A DNA stretch of 64,000 nt, from the NCBI RefSeq assembly GCF_003953935.1, contig NZ_RXLQ01000013.1:1-64000 (forward strand), given 5' to 3'. This document shows positions 8,964 through 17,698 of this stretch, piece by piece (the first letter of the stretch is position 1; the number at the start of each line of letters is the position of its first letter). The notes beneath the pieces were generated by a model. The model was not told where the DNA came from and did not search any database. It saw nothing but the letters and a program-made list of their open reading frames with translations. The stretch is from Massilia atriviolacea (GTDB taxonomy: Bacteria; Pseudomonadota; Gammaproteobacteria; Burkholderiales; Burkholderiaceae_D). Made by a program: the position numbers and the translations under genes.

Positions 8964-9057
8964 CCGGCGGCATGTCGATCCACCCAACGGCGCTCCAGGG
9001 CGCCGTTTCTACGCTTGCAACATTGCAATGAATGCAAGTTGTACGTACAATCCGCGC

Positions 9058-10584
9058 ATGCCCCTCCTCCGCTCCCCCAGTCTCGTCTTGCTGCTGTGCG
9101 CCCTCTGCGCCGCCGCCCCCGCCGCCGCCGCCGCCGCCGCGCCCTCCCCCGGCTGCAAGTTCATCGAGCAGCAGGAGCTGCCCGTGACCCTGCACGGCCC
9201 CGCGCTGGAGCCGGCCGTGCAGGGGACGATCAACGGCAAGCCGGCGCTCATGCTGCTCGACACCGGCGCCTTCATGACCATGCTGACCCGCGCCGGCGCG
9301 GAGAACCGCAAGCTGGCGCTACGCTCGGGCGGCGGACGCAAGGTGTCGGGCACGGGCGGCAGCAGCGCGCTGTACCTGGCAAGCATGGACGACTTCACGG
9401 TCGGTCCGAGCGCGGGCGGCAAGCTCACCCTGCCGGTACTCGGCGAGATGGGCACCACGCCCTGGTACGACGCCATCGTCGGTAACGACTTCCTGATGCA
9501 GTCCGATCTCGAAGTGGCGCTGGCCGACAAGGTGGTGCGCTTTCACCGCAGCGAGAACTGCAACGACGACAATCTGCTGTCGTACTGGGATGCGCAGGCC
9601 ATGGCGGTGCCGATGACCGGCAGCAGCCGCAAGGCCGCCACGCCGCAGGTGGACGTGCAGGTCAACGGCGTGTTCCTCTCGGCCATCCTCGACACCGGCG
9701 CCGGCGCCAGCTCGATCAGCCAGAGCGCGGCGCGCCGTGCCGGCGTGACCACCGACATGCCGGAAGTGAAGCGCAACGGCTTTTTCGTCGGTGTCGGCGG
9801 CGGCAGGGCGGCGCGCTGGAACGCGGTGTTCAAGACCTTCACCATCGGCGACGAGACGGTGCGCAATGCCGACATCAGCATCAGCGAAACGCTGGGCCGC
9901 GAATATGGACAGATCGACGTCGTCCTCGGCACCGACTTCCTGCGCGCGCACCGGGTCCTGTTCGCCAACAGCCAGCGCCGCGTTTACCTCAGCTACCTGG
10001 GCGGCGAGGTGTTCGCCAAGCCGGGCAGCGGCAACCTGGCGCTGGTGCGCAAGGAGGCCGAGGGCGGCAATGCCGATGCCCAGTACCTCCTGGCGCGCGA
10101 CTATTACAATGGGGCGCGCCTGCCCAAGGACCGGATCGAGGCCGCGGACTGGCTCGACAAGGCGGTAGCGCAACAGCATCCGGCGGCGCTGGTGCTGATG
10201 GCGCGCGAACTGCGCGACGCCGCCAGGCCGCAGGAAGCGGTGACGCGCCTGCGCGCCGCCCTCGCCGCCAAACCCGATCAGGCGACCTTGCACCTGGAGC
10301 TGTTCCTGTCCCAGGTCCAGGCCGGCGACCCCGAGGCGGCCAAGCGCGATCTGGCGGCGCTGGTCGAGACGCGCTGGCCGGCGCCGGTGGCCGGTTTTTA
10401 CCTGGGCCGGATCGACGCCGCCGCCCTGATGGCCGCGGCGCGCGACGATTCGGCGCGCGCGCCGGCACGCGCCTGCCAGGCCGGCGCCTACATCGCTTCC
10501 CTGCAGCGCATCATGAACCAGCCGGCACTGGCGCGCCAGACCCTCGACGGCCTGGGCGAGGCGTGCAAGGGCGTGCGCAGCTGA
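9058..10584 (+). CDS. Exported protein with two retropepsin-like domains and Sel1/TPR-like repeats
   Basis: This 508-residue protein has an Ala-rich signal peptide (PLLRSPSLVLLLCALC). Two aspartyl-protease half domains follow in tandem: LLDTG with Asp68, and ILDTGAGAS with Asp212. Each is followed by the Gly-rich flap region (VSGTGG and VGVGGG) and a second hydrophobic Asn/Gly or Gly/Thr-Asp segment (IVGNDFL and VLGTDFL). Two half domains on one chain could pair like a eukaryotic pepsin. Residues from about 320 hold a Sel1/TPR-like helical region (AEGGNADAQYLLARDYYNGA), probably for binding partners. The ATG at 9058 is chosen over 9028 because it starts the signal peptide. Substrate unknown. 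Confidence 0.8.
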   Translation: MPLLRSPSLVLLLCALCAAAPAAAAAAAPSPGCKFIEQQELPVTLHGPALEPAVQGTINGKPALMLLDTGAFMTMLTRAGAENRKLALRSGGGRKVSGTGGSSALYLASMDDFTVGPSAGGKLTLPVLGEMGTTPWYDAIVGNDFLMQSDLEVALADKVVRFHRSENCNDDNLLSYWDAQAMAVPMTGSSRKAATPQVDVQVNGVFLSAILDTGAGASSISQSAARRAGVTTDMPEVKRNGFFVGVGGGRAARWNAVFKTFTIGDETVRNADISISETLGREYGQIDVVLGTDFLRAHRVLFANSQRRVYLSYLGGEVFAKPGSGNLALVRKEAEGGNADAQYLLARDYYNGARLPKDRIEAADWLDKAVAQQHPAALVLMARELRDAARPQEAVTRLRAALAAKPDQATLHLELFLSQVQAGDPEAAKRDLAALVETRWPAPVAGFYLGRIDAAALMAAARDDSARAPARACQAGAYIASLQRIMNQPALARQTLDGLGEACKGVRS

Positions 10585-10661
10585 CCGGCGCGGGCCGCTG
10601 GCGACGGCGGGCGGCGATGGCGGTACAATGTGGCCTACCTCATTTGCCCGTCCCGCCGCCC

Positions 10662-11087
10662 ATGTTTACCCCCTCCTCCGACGACGTTCGCCGTTTTTTC
10701 TGCGAAGCCTACCGCAAGCAGCGCAGCGGCGAAATCCTCAGCCCGATGGACGCCATCGCGGCCGACTGGATCGTCCAGCACCCGGAATACGCCGACGTGC
10801 TGTCCGACGCCGAAGCGGCGCTGGCGCGCGATTATTCGGTCGACGGCGGCCAGGCCAATCCCTTCCTGCACCTGTCGATGCACCTGTCGATCGCCGAGCA
10901 GGTCTCGATCGACCAGCCGCCCGGCATCCGCGCGGCCTGCAACGCCCTGACCCAGCGCCTGGGGGCGCACGACGCCCACCACGAAATCATGGAATGCCTG
11001 GGCCAGATGATCTGGACCTCGCAGCGCAACGGCGTGCCGCCCGACAGCGTGGCCTACGTCGAGTGCGTGCGCGCGCGCTGCGCCTGA
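10662..11087 (+). CDS. DUF1841 family protein
   Basis: This 141-residue cytoplasmic protein belongs to the uncharacterised DUF1841 family of beta- and gammaproteobacteria. It starts MFTPSSDDVRRFF and contains SPMDAIAADWIVQHPEY, the NPFLHLSMHLSIAEQ helix, and a C-terminal AHHEIMECLGQMIW segment. The repeated His and acidic residues in helices could bind metal, but this is inference. The ATG at 10662 is chosen because the longer open frame upstream overlaps the preceding gene and looks non-coding. TACAAT at 10624-10629 could be a -10 element. Function unknown. Confidence 0.85.
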   Translation: MFTPSSDDVRRFFCEAYRKQRSGEILSPMDAIAADWIVQHPEYADVLSDAEAALARDYSVDGGQANPFLHLSMHLSIAEQVSIDQPPGIRAACNALTQRLGAHDAHHEIMECLGQMIWTSQRNGVPPDSVAYVECVRARCA

Positions 11088-11097
11088 CGATTTTCGT

Positions 11098-12573
11098 TCA
11101 CCTGGCGTCGGCGGCCAGCGCCTCGCGCGCCGCCTGGCGCCCGCGCACCCATACCGTCACCACGCTGTCGTAGGCGCTGATGTCCTCCAGCGGCGAGGTT
11201 TTCATCAGGAGCAGGTTGGCGGCCTTGCCCACTTCGATCGTCCCCAGCTCCCCATCGAGCCTGAAGGTGCGCGCATTGTTGATCGTAGCGGCCTTGAAGA
11301 GCTGCGCCAGCGACATCCCGGCCGCGTGCAGCTGGCGCATCTCGCGGTAGCCGTTCAGGCCGGGCAGGTTGCCGTAGGTCGGCGACGATGGCGTGTCCGA
11401 GCCGAACACGAAGTTGGCGTCGCGCCCGGCCAGGTAGGCCACCACCGCGCGCTGGCGCCGCAGCGGCGCTTCCATGCCCTGCAGGACGGCGGCGTCGACT
11501 TCGCCATCGGTCACTTCCGGCTTGAACCACTGCCCCTGCGGCGTCGAAAACCAGGCCAGCAGCGCGGCCGGCACCACCTTGCGCAGCGCCGGATGGTTCA
11601 GGTAATCGGGCTCCACATACGCGCGCAGCCCGTACAGCACCTGCATGGTCGGCTGGTAGCCGGTGCGCCGCTCGACGATGGTGTCGAGCAGCGTCCTGAT
11701 CTCCTGCGGCAGGCCGGCCTGCCCGTTCAGCGCGCCCCAGTGCCACATGCCGTGCGCCAGCACGTCGGCGCCGCCGGCCACCGCGAACGACTGCGCTTCG
11801 AAGGAATTGGCGTGGGTGACCAGCACCTTGCCGGCCTGCGACGTGGCGGCCCGCACTTCGGCGAATTTGGCGTTGCTCATCACCGGCAGGTTGCGCTCGG
11901 CGCCGAAACCGCGCTCGAAATGGGTCTTCACGCAGATCCCGCCCGCTCTGGCCACCCGCGCCACGCCCGCCGCCACGGTGTGGGCCGAAGGCGCAAACTG
12001 CTCCGGCACGGCGGTCGGCATGGCCGGATCGAACAGGTAGTTGCCGAAGCTCTGGAAGCGCTTGTCGGGCGCGAAGAAGGACATCGGGTAGCCGTTGGCC
12101 AGCACCAGCGGCTCGCCGCAGTGGAATACGTCCGGATGCAGCGGCTCCTTGCGCAAGCGTTCGATGGTCCCGTAATCCGACACCGCCAGGTCGATCACGG
12201 TGGTGAATCCGTAATACAGGAAGGATCGCGGCATCTGGCGAAAGTAAGCCCGCGCCAGGCTGTCGCCGGACGCGCCCTGCTCCATGCGCATGCCGGGCAC
12301 CACGTGCAGGTGCACATGGGAGTCGATCAGGCCGGGGGTGAGGTAGTAGCCCTGGCCGTCGACGACGGTGGCACCAAGGGGAGCCGCCGTGGACGGGCCG
12401 CGCTCGACCCGGGCGATGCGCCCGCCGTCGATCAGCACACTGCCCGTTTCGATGCGGTCGAGCTTTTCGGGCGAGACCAGCTTGACGTTCGCAATCCAGG
12501 TTTTGCCGGCGCCAAGGGCCGGGGCGCACAGCATCAGGGCGGCCAGAAAGGCCGGCAAGAGGGCGGGTTTCAT
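11098..12573 (-). CDS. Secreted amidohydrolase
   Basis: This amidohydrolase-superfamily protein (491 residues) has an N-terminal signal peptide ending near ALGAG, so it acts in the periplasm. The metal site begins with HVH at residues 86-88 in TPGLIDSHVHLH. Further candidate ligands are in VLVTHANSF, VLAHGMWHW and FGSDTPS, where the Asp is the usual catalytic base. The flanking beta-sandwich (GSVLIDGGRIARVE at the start, GTIEVGKAANLLL at the end) is typical of imidazolonepropionase or prolidase-like members. The substrate cannot be told from sequence. It lies 50 bases downstream of the AraC-type gene on the same strand and may be its target. Confidence 0.88.
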   Translation of the reverse strand: MKPALLPAFLAALMLCAPALGAGKTWIANVKLVSPEKLDRIETGSVLIDGGRIARVERGPSTAAPLGATVVDGQGYYLTPGLIDSHVHLHVVPGMRMEQGASGDSLARAYFRQMPRSFLYYGFTTVIDLAVSDYGTIERLRKEPLHPDVFHCGEPLVLANGYPMSFFAPDKRFQSFGNYLFDPAMPTAVPEQFAPSAHTVAAGVARVARAGGICVKTHFERGFGAERNLPVMSNAKFAEVRAATSQAGKVLVTHANSFEAQSFAVAGGADVLAHGMWHWGALNGQAGLPQEIRTLLDTIVERRTGYQPTMQVLYGLRAYVEPDYLNHPALRKVVPAALLAWFSTPQGQWFKPEVTDGEVDAAVLQGMEAPLRRQRAVVAYLAGRDANFVFGSDTPSSPTYGNLPGLNGYREMRQLHAAGMSLAQLFKAATINNARTFRLDGELGTIEVGKAANLLLMKTSPLEDISAYDSVVTVWVRGRQAAREALAADAR

Positions 12574-12623
12574 CGAATCTCCGTGGGTGAAAGTGAAGGG
12601 GCGAACCGACCCATTTTCACGAT

Positions 12624-13760
12624 TTAGCCCGGGAGAGTCGTCCCGGATGATGATTCGGCACCTGTGTTCGCGGCGCCGCGCCGGAATTCGGAGGGGGTCA
12701 GGCCGGTCTGCTTCTTGAATGCCCGGTTCAGGGTGGACTTGCTGTTAAAGCCACAGGCAAGCGCCAGCTCGAGGATGCTGGCATCGGCCTGCGCCGGCGC
12801 GAGCAAGGCGGTCTTGAGCGCGTCGACCCGGTAGCGGTTCAGGTATTCCTGCAGGTTGACGCCGCAGGCGTCGTTGATCAGTTGCGACAATTCGTGCGGC
12901 GTCATGGCCAGCAGCGCGGCCAGTTGGTCGAGCGTCAGTTCGCCGTTGCGGTAGACCTGCTCGACTTCCATGCACCGTGTCAGTGCATCGAGAAAGCTGG
13001 CGCGGTCCGGTTCCGACAGGCGCTTGCTGGCGTAGCGCGGCGCCGCCGGCGGGGCAGGGGCAGGCAGCTGCGGGCGGTAGCCGAGCGGCAGGCGGATCGC
13101 CAGGAAGGCGGTCGCATACACAAAACAGGCCAGCGCGATGGCGCCCAGGGCATCCGACGACAGCGGCAGCGCCACGTCCGCGAACTCGATGCCGAAGGCG
13201 GCCACGCTGATTGCCGCGCCCACCACCCAGATCCGGGTGAGCCGGGCCAGCCCGGCGGCCAGCGGACCGCCGGCGGCGCCCCGGATCAGGCGGTAGCTGG
13301 CCACGACATAGCAGATGAATACCAGCGTCTTGACCAGCACCGACACCCCGATATACCACGGCAGCACGGGGCGATGCAGCATCCAGGCCAGCTTGGCCTC
13401 GGCGCTTTGCAGGTAAAACGGCAGCATGGCGCCCGTCGCCAGCAAAAACGGCGCGCCGTGCAGCCAGTCGCGCGCGCACAGGCGCCGTTCGCTCAGCGCG
13501 CTGCGCAGATATAGATACAGCAGCGGCCCGCTCAGCAAGCCGATGGGGGCAATCGCCAGGGCGCTGTGCGGGTAGCTTGCATACAGGCGGTTGATGCCCA
13601 GCCAGGCGTGCCCGATCACGGCCACGCTCCCCAGCAGCAGCCCGGCCAGCAGGCGGTTGGCCGCGCGCAGCTCGGCCTGGCGCGCCGCCAGCAGCGCAAT
13701 CGCCAGGAACACGCCCTGTCCCATCGCCAGCAGCAGAAGCAGGGAGAGCGCGTTCTGCAT
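12624..13760 (-). CDS. Membrane-anchored AraC-family transcriptional regulator
   Basis: This 378-residue protein joins an N-terminal half with about seven hydrophobic helices (such as MQNALSLLLLLAMGQGVFLA) to a C-terminal AraC double helix-turn-helix domain (about 265-365). The second HTH reads ASILELALACGFNSKSTL followed by NRAFKKQTGLTPSEFR. Membrane AraC proteins of this layout sense envelope or membrane signals and act at the membrane. The ATG at 13760 is chosen; the open frame continues upstream only as the shadow of the permease gene. It begins 8 bases after the SulP permease stop, so the two are probably co-transcribed, with the amidohydrolase downstream. Confidence 0.9.
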   Translation of the reverse strand: MQNALSLLLLLAMGQGVFLAIALLAARQAELRAANRLLAGLLLGSVAVIGHAWLGINRLYASYPHSALAIAPIGLLSGPLLYLYLRSALSERRLCARDWLHGAPFLLATGAMLPFYLQSAEAKLAWMLHRPVLPWYIGVSVLVKTLVFICYVVASYRLIRGAAGGPLAAGLARLTRIWVVGAAISVAAFGIEFADVALPLSSDALGAIALACFVYATAFLAIRLPLGYRPQLPAPAPPAAPRYASKRLSEPDRASFLDALTRCMEVEQVYRNGELTLDQLAALLAMTPHELSQLINDACGVNLQEYLNRYRVDALKTALLAPAQADASILELALACGFNSKSTLNRAFKKQTGLTPSEFRRGAANTGAESSSGTTLPG

Positions 13761-13768
13761 CGTGCGGC

Positions 13769-15289
13769 TCAGGCCAGCTTGTCGTCGGCGATGCGGTAGC
13801 GCGGATCCTCGGCCAGGTTCACCTCGATCATGTCGCGCGCGTTTTCCAGCAGCTCGCGGCAGTCGGGGCTCAGGTGGCGCAGGTGCAGCTGCTTGCCGGC
13901 CTGGCGGTAGCGCAGCGCCAGCGCGTCGATGGCCTGGATCGCCGAATGGTCGACCACGCGCGCACGGGCAAAGTCGACCACCACGTCCTGCGGGTCGTCC
14001 TTCGGCGCGAACAGCTGGTTGAACTGGGCCACCGAGGCGAAAAACAGCGTGCCTTCCAGCTCGTAGACGCGCGCGCCCTGCGGGTTGAGGTGCACGCTCA
14101 CCCGGATCCGCTTGGCGTGTTCCCACGCGAACGCCAGCGCCGACACGATCACCCCGGCCACCACCGCAATCGCCAGGTCGAAGACCAGGGTGACGACGGC
14201 GACCAGCAGGCCGACCGCGATATCGGCGCGCGGCACCTTGCCGAACAGGCGAAAACTGCCCCAGGCGAAGGTCTTCTGGCACACCACGAACATCACGCCG
14301 ATCAGGGCGGCCAGCGGAATGCGCTCGATCCATGCGGACGCGAACAGGATGAACGAGAGCAGGAACACGGCCGTGGCGATGCCCGACAGGCGCCCGGTGG
14401 CGCCGTTGTTCACATTGATCATGCTCTGGCCGATCATGGCGCAGCCGCCCATGCCGCCGAACAGGCCCGTCACCACATTCGCCACGCCCTGCGCCATGCT
14501 TTCGCGGTTCGGCTGGCCGCGCGTGTCGGTGATGTCGTCGATCAGGGTGAGCGTCAGCAGCGACTCGATCAGCCCGACCGCCGCCAGCACCAGCGCATAC
14601 GGGAAAATGATGCGCAGGGTGGCCCAGTCCAGCGCGACCTCGGGCAGGTGAAAGGCCGGCAGCCCGCCCTTGATCGAGGCCAGGTCGCCCACGGTCCTGG
14701 TATCGATGCCGAGCGTGGCCACCAGCACCGACACCAGCAGGATCCCGGCCAGGGTGGAGGGGAAGGCACGGGTCACGCGCGGCAGCAGGTAGATCACGGC
14801 CATGGTCAGCGCCGCCAGGCCGAGCATCGTATACAGCGGCGCGCCCGTCATCCAGTGCTGCGCGCCGTCGGCGCCGGCCGCCTTGAAGTGCCCGAACTGC
14901 GCCATGAAGATCACCATCGCAAGTCCGTTCACAAAGCCGAGCATGACCGGATACGGCACCATGCGGATGAATTTACCCAGCCGGGCGGCGGCGAACAGCA
15001 GCTGCAACAGTCCCATCAGCACCACCGTGGCGAACAGGTATTCCACCCCGTGCGAGACCACCAGCGCCACCATCACCACCGCCAGCGCGCCGGTAGCGCC
15101 GGAAATCATGCCCGGCCGCCCGCCGATGGCCGAGGTAATCAGCGACACCATGAAGGCGGCGTACAGGCCGGTCAGCGGCGACACGTGCGCCACCAGCGCA
15201 AAGGCGATCGCCTCCGGCACCATGGCCAGCGCCACGGTCAGGCCGCTGAGCAGGTTCGATTTGAGGTAGTCGGGCGAGAGGGACTGCAA
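13769..15289 (-). CDS. SulP-family anion permease with STAS domain
   Basis: This SLC26/SulP transporter of 506 residues carries sulfate, bicarbonate or another inorganic or dicarboxylate anion. It starts with the canonical first helices (LLSGLTVALAMVPEAIAFAL) and the GLYAAF motif. About 10-14 membrane helices extend to roughly residue 400, then a cytoplasmic STAS domain (FFASVAQFNQLF, VVDFARARVVDHSAI) resembling anti-sigma antagonists. The substrate cannot be told. Upstream in the same direction, about 96 bp away, are two cytochrome c genes. The downstream gene encodes a membrane AraC regulator. Confidence 0.93.
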   Translation of the reverse strand: MQSLSPDYLKSNLLSGLTVALAMVPEAIAFALVAHVSPLTGLYAAFMVSLITSAIGGRPGMISGATGALAVVMVALVVSHGVEYLFATVVLMGLLQLLFAAARLGKFIRMVPYPVMLGFVNGLAMVIFMAQFGHFKAAGADGAQHWMTGAPLYTMLGLAALTMAVIYLLPRVTRAFPSTLAGILLVSVLVATLGIDTRTVGDLASIKGGLPAFHLPEVALDWATLRIIFPYALVLAAVGLIESLLTLTLIDDITDTRGQPNRESMAQGVANVVTGLFGGMGGCAMIGQSMINVNNGATGRLSGIATAVFLLSFILFASAWIERIPLAALIGVMFVVCQKTFAWGSFRLFGKVPRADIAVGLLVAVVTLVFDLAIAVVAGVIVSALAFAWEHAKRIRVSVHLNPQGARVYELEGTLFFASVAQFNQLFAPKDDPQDVVVDFARARVVDHSAIQAIDALALRYRQAGKQLHLRHLSPDCRELLENARDMIEVNLAEDPRYRIADDKLA

Positions 15290-15385
15290 ACGCGTCTCCG
15301 TGAGCGGGGTACAAATACAAAACGCCCTCCCCTTCCCGGCAAGGAGAAGGTGGAAGGCGCTTGGGGTACGGCCGGCGCGTGCTGC

Positions 15386-15727
15386 TTAGCGCTGCAGGAC
15401 CAGGGCCGAAGGAAGGCTGTGCAGATAGGCTGCGAGGTCGGCGATGTCCTTGTTGGACAGCGGCTTGGCCTGGCCGCTCATGATGGCGTTGTTACGGCCG
15501 TTCGGACCTTCGCCGCGCTTGTAGGCGATCAGCGCGTGTTCCAGGTAGGCGGCGTGCTGGCCGGCCAGCTTGGGGTAGCTCGGGTCGATCGACTTGGTGT
15601 AGTCGGCGCCGTGGCAGGACGCGCAGTTGTATTTCTTGGCCAGGGCTTCACCGTTGGCGATATTGCCGCCGGCGGTCGCGCTCAGGGATACAGCGCCGCA
15701 GAACAGGGCGATCATCAGTTTTTTCAT
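15386..15727 (-). CDS. Class I cytochrome c, periplasmic
   Basis: This 113-residue exported monoheme cytochrome c has a signal peptide ending near SLSATA and a CASCH haem site. The probable axial Met is in NAIMSGQA. The C-terminal helix NKDIADLAAYLHSL is typical of cytochrome c4/c553-like proteins that shuttle electrons to oxidases. It sits 10 bases after a second cytochrome c of similar size, and the pair probably arose by duplication. No oxidase or dehydrogenase gene is adjacent, so the partner is unknown. Confidence 0.93.
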   Translation of the reverse strand: MKKLMIALFCGAVSLSATAGGNIANGEALAKKYNCASCHGADYTKSIDPSYPKLAGQHAAYLEHALIAYKRGEGPNGRNNAIMSGQAKPLSNKDIADLAAYLHSLPSALVLQR

Positions 15728-15737
15728 GGCTCTGTCC

Positions 15738-16058
15738 TTATTTCTTCACTTGCTGCGAGTAGTAGGCAGCGACATCGGCGATGTCCTGGTCGGTCATGCT
15801 GCCGGCCACGCCGCGCATCGACGGGTGCTTGCGGTCGCCCTTTTTATAGGCATTCAACGCATTTTCGATGTACTTTGCCGACTGGCCGCCAATCATCGGC
15901 ACCGGATAGACTTCGGGGAAAGTCGCTTTGTAACCGGGGATGCCGTGGCAGCCGATACATTGTTCAACTTTGGCAGCCTTGGCGTTTCCAACGATGTCCG
16001 CTGCGGCGGACACGTTCGCGACGCAGGCGAGCACGAGGAGTGCGATGAGTTTTTTCAT
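15738..16058 (-). CDS. Class I cytochrome c, periplasmic
   Basis: This 106-residue monoheme cytochrome c has a signal peptide (MKKLIALLVLACVANVSAAA) and a CIGCH haem motif. The candidate axial Met is in HPSMRGVAGSM, and the C-terminal helix is DQDIADVAAYYSQQ. It is the first gene of a two-cytochrome unit. A 24-bp palindrome (16093-16116) lies 35 bases before its start and could be a regulatory site. It is divergent from moxR. Confidence 0.93.
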   Translation of the reverse strand: MKKLIALLVLACVANVSAAADIVGNAKAAKVEQCIGCHGIPGYKATFPEVYPVPMIGGQSAKYIENALNAYKKGDRKHPSMRGVAGSMTDQDIADVAAYYSQQVKK

Positions 16059-16092
16059 GGTGGCGAGGGTAAGTGATAATCGGGTATCGCAC

Positions 16093-16116
16093 GTGCAAAA
16101 TTATTATGTTTTGCAC
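16093..16116. promoter_or_regulatory. Palindrome upstream of cytochrome c pair
   Basis: The perfect 8-bp arms GTGCAAAA and TTTTGCAC surround the AT-rich spacer TTATTATG. It lies between the divergent cytochrome c and moxR genes, 35 bases from the cytochrome start. It resembles a dimeric regulator site but matches no FNR/Anr (TTGAT-N4-ATCAA) pattern. There is no T-run, so it is not a terminator. Confidence 0.45.
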
Positions 16117-16234
16117 TATCAACCTGAGAGTTTAACCGAATCGACCGGACCCGTCCACTTTCACGGTGTTGCAGTGCCGCCCTTCCGGTTCTGGCATATA
16201 CTCCAAATAATTCCACTTTTGACCACACACGCAC

Positions 16235-17101
16235 ATGCACGCATCGACTTCGCAGGCGCACCGCTTCCAGGGTTCGGACAGTTACGTCGCCACCGCCGAT
16301 CTGAAACTGGCGGTCAACGCCGCCCTCACCTTGCAGCGTCCCTTGCTGATCAAGGGCGAGCCGGGCACCGGCAAGACCATGCTGGCCGAGGAAGTCGCGG
16401 CAGCCCTGGACATGCCGCTGATGCAGTGGCATATCAAGTCCACCACCAAGGCCCAGCAAGGCCTGTACGAGTACGACGCGGTGTCGCGTCTGCGCGACTC
16501 CCAGCTCGGCGACGAGCGCGTGCGCGACATCCACAACTACATCGTCAAGGGCGTGCTGTGGCAGGCTTTCACCGCGCCGGAACCGGTGGTGCTCCTGATC
16601 GACGAGATCGACAAGGCCGACATCGAGTTCCCCAACGACCTGCTGCGCGAACTCGACCGCATGGAGTTCTACGTCTACGAGACGCGCGAGATGGTCGTGG
16701 CCAAGCACCGCCCGCTGGTGATCATCACCTCCAACAACGAAAAAGAGCTGCCGGACGCCTTCCTGCGCCGCTGCTTCTTCCATTACATCAAATTCCCGGA
16801 CAAGGACACGATGGAGCAGATCGTCAAGGTGCACTACCCGACCTTGAAACAGGACCTGCTGGCGCAGGCGCTGCAAAGCTTCTACGAAGTGCGCGACGTG
16901 CCGGGCCTGAAGAAAAAGCCGTCGACCTCCGAATTCCTCGACTGGCTCAAGCTGCTGCTGGCCGAAGACATCCCGGCCGAAGCGCTGCGCAGCGGCGACG
17001 CCAAGGCCATCGTGCCGCCGCTGCACGGCGCCCTGCTGAAAAACGAACAGGACGTGCACCTGTTCGAGCGCCTTGTCTATATGTCGCGGACCAACCGCTG
17101 A
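16235..17101 (+). CDS. MoxR-type AAA+ ATPase
   Basis: This 288-residue MoxR-family AAA+ ATPase has Walker A GEPGTGKT at 41-48 and Walker B VVLLIDEIDKAD around 118-129. Sensor 1 is ITSNNEKELPDAF, and an arginine-finger region RRCFFHYI follows. MoxR proteins act as ATP-driven chaperones that mature partner complexes, normally with a VWA-domain protein, which is found two genes downstream. The ATG at 16235 follows about 175 bp of intergenic DNA, so this is the likely head of the operon. The stop shares one base with the next ATG (TGATG). Confidence 0.95.
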   Translation: MHASTSQAHRFQGSDSYVATADLKLAVNAALTLQRPLLIKGEPGTGKTMLAEEVAAALDMPLMQWHIKSTTKAQQGLYEYDAVSRLRDSQLGDERVRDIHNYIVKGVLWQAFTAPEPVVLLIDEIDKADIEFPNDLLRELDRMEFYVYETREMVVAKHRPLVIITSNNEKELPDAFLRRCFFHYIKFPDKDTMEQIVKVHYPTLKQDLLAQALQSFYEVRDVPGLKKKPSTSEFLDWLKLLLAEDIPAEALRSGDAKAIVPPLHGALLKNEQDVHLFERLVYMSRTNR

Positions 17102-17697
17102 TGATCCAGGTCGACGCCCTCACCCTCGAATTCAACGGGGTCCGCCTGGAGCCGCTGTCGCTGGCGCACGCCGACGGCCTGCGCGCGGCCGCCAGCGACG
17201 GCGAACTGTGGAACATCCGCGTCACCTCGGTGCCGGAACCGCAGGATGTGGAGCAGTACATCCGCCACGCGCTGGAGATGCCCGACCGGCTGGCCTTCGC
17301 CGTCATCGACGTCTCCAGCGGGCGCGTCATGGGTTCGACCAGCTACCACGACATCCTGCCCAAGGTCGACCGCCTGGAAATCGGCTGGACCTGGTATGCC
17401 AAGAGCCGCCAGCGCAGCCACGTCAATACCAGCTGCAAGCTGCTGCTGCTCTCGCACGCCTTCGACACGCTCGGCTGCGCCGTGGTCGGCCTGCGCACCG
17501 ATAACTTCAACCACGCCTCGCAGGCCGCCATCGAGCGCCTGGGCGCCAGAAAGGATGGCGTGATCCGCCACAGCGCCCTGCGCCGCGACGGCACCGTGCG
17601 CGACACCGTCATGTACAGCATCGTGCGCGGCGAATGGCCCGAAATCAAGTCGCACTTGCACTACCAGCTGCAACGCGCGGGGGCGGGGGGGACATAA
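17101..17697 (+). CDS. GNAT-family N-acetyltransferase (RimJ/RimL-like)
   Basis: This 198-residue acetyltransferase resembles RimJ/RimL or YdaF-type GNATs. The N-terminal half begins VRLEPLSLAHADGL; a central strand (RLEIGWTWYAK) is followed by a likely acetyl-CoA-binding segment, and GLRTDNFNHASQAAIERLGA is the C-terminal signature. Such enzymes acetylate protein N-termini or small molecules. Its ATG overlaps the moxR stop by one base, and the VWA gene begins one base after its stop. It is thus translated inside a MoxR/VWA operon, which is unusual and suggests a functional link. No substrate can be named. Confidence 0.88.
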   Translation: MIQVDALTLEFNGVRLEPLSLAHADGLRAAASDGELWNIRVTSVPEPQDVEQYIRHALEMPDRLAFAVIDVSSGRVMGSTSYHDILPKVDRLEIGWTWYAKSRQRSHVNTSCKLLLLSHAFDTLGCAVVGLRTDNFNHASQAAIERLGARKDGVIRHSALRRDGTVRDTVMYSIVRGEWPEIKSHLHYQLQRAGAGGT

Positions 17698-17698
17698 G

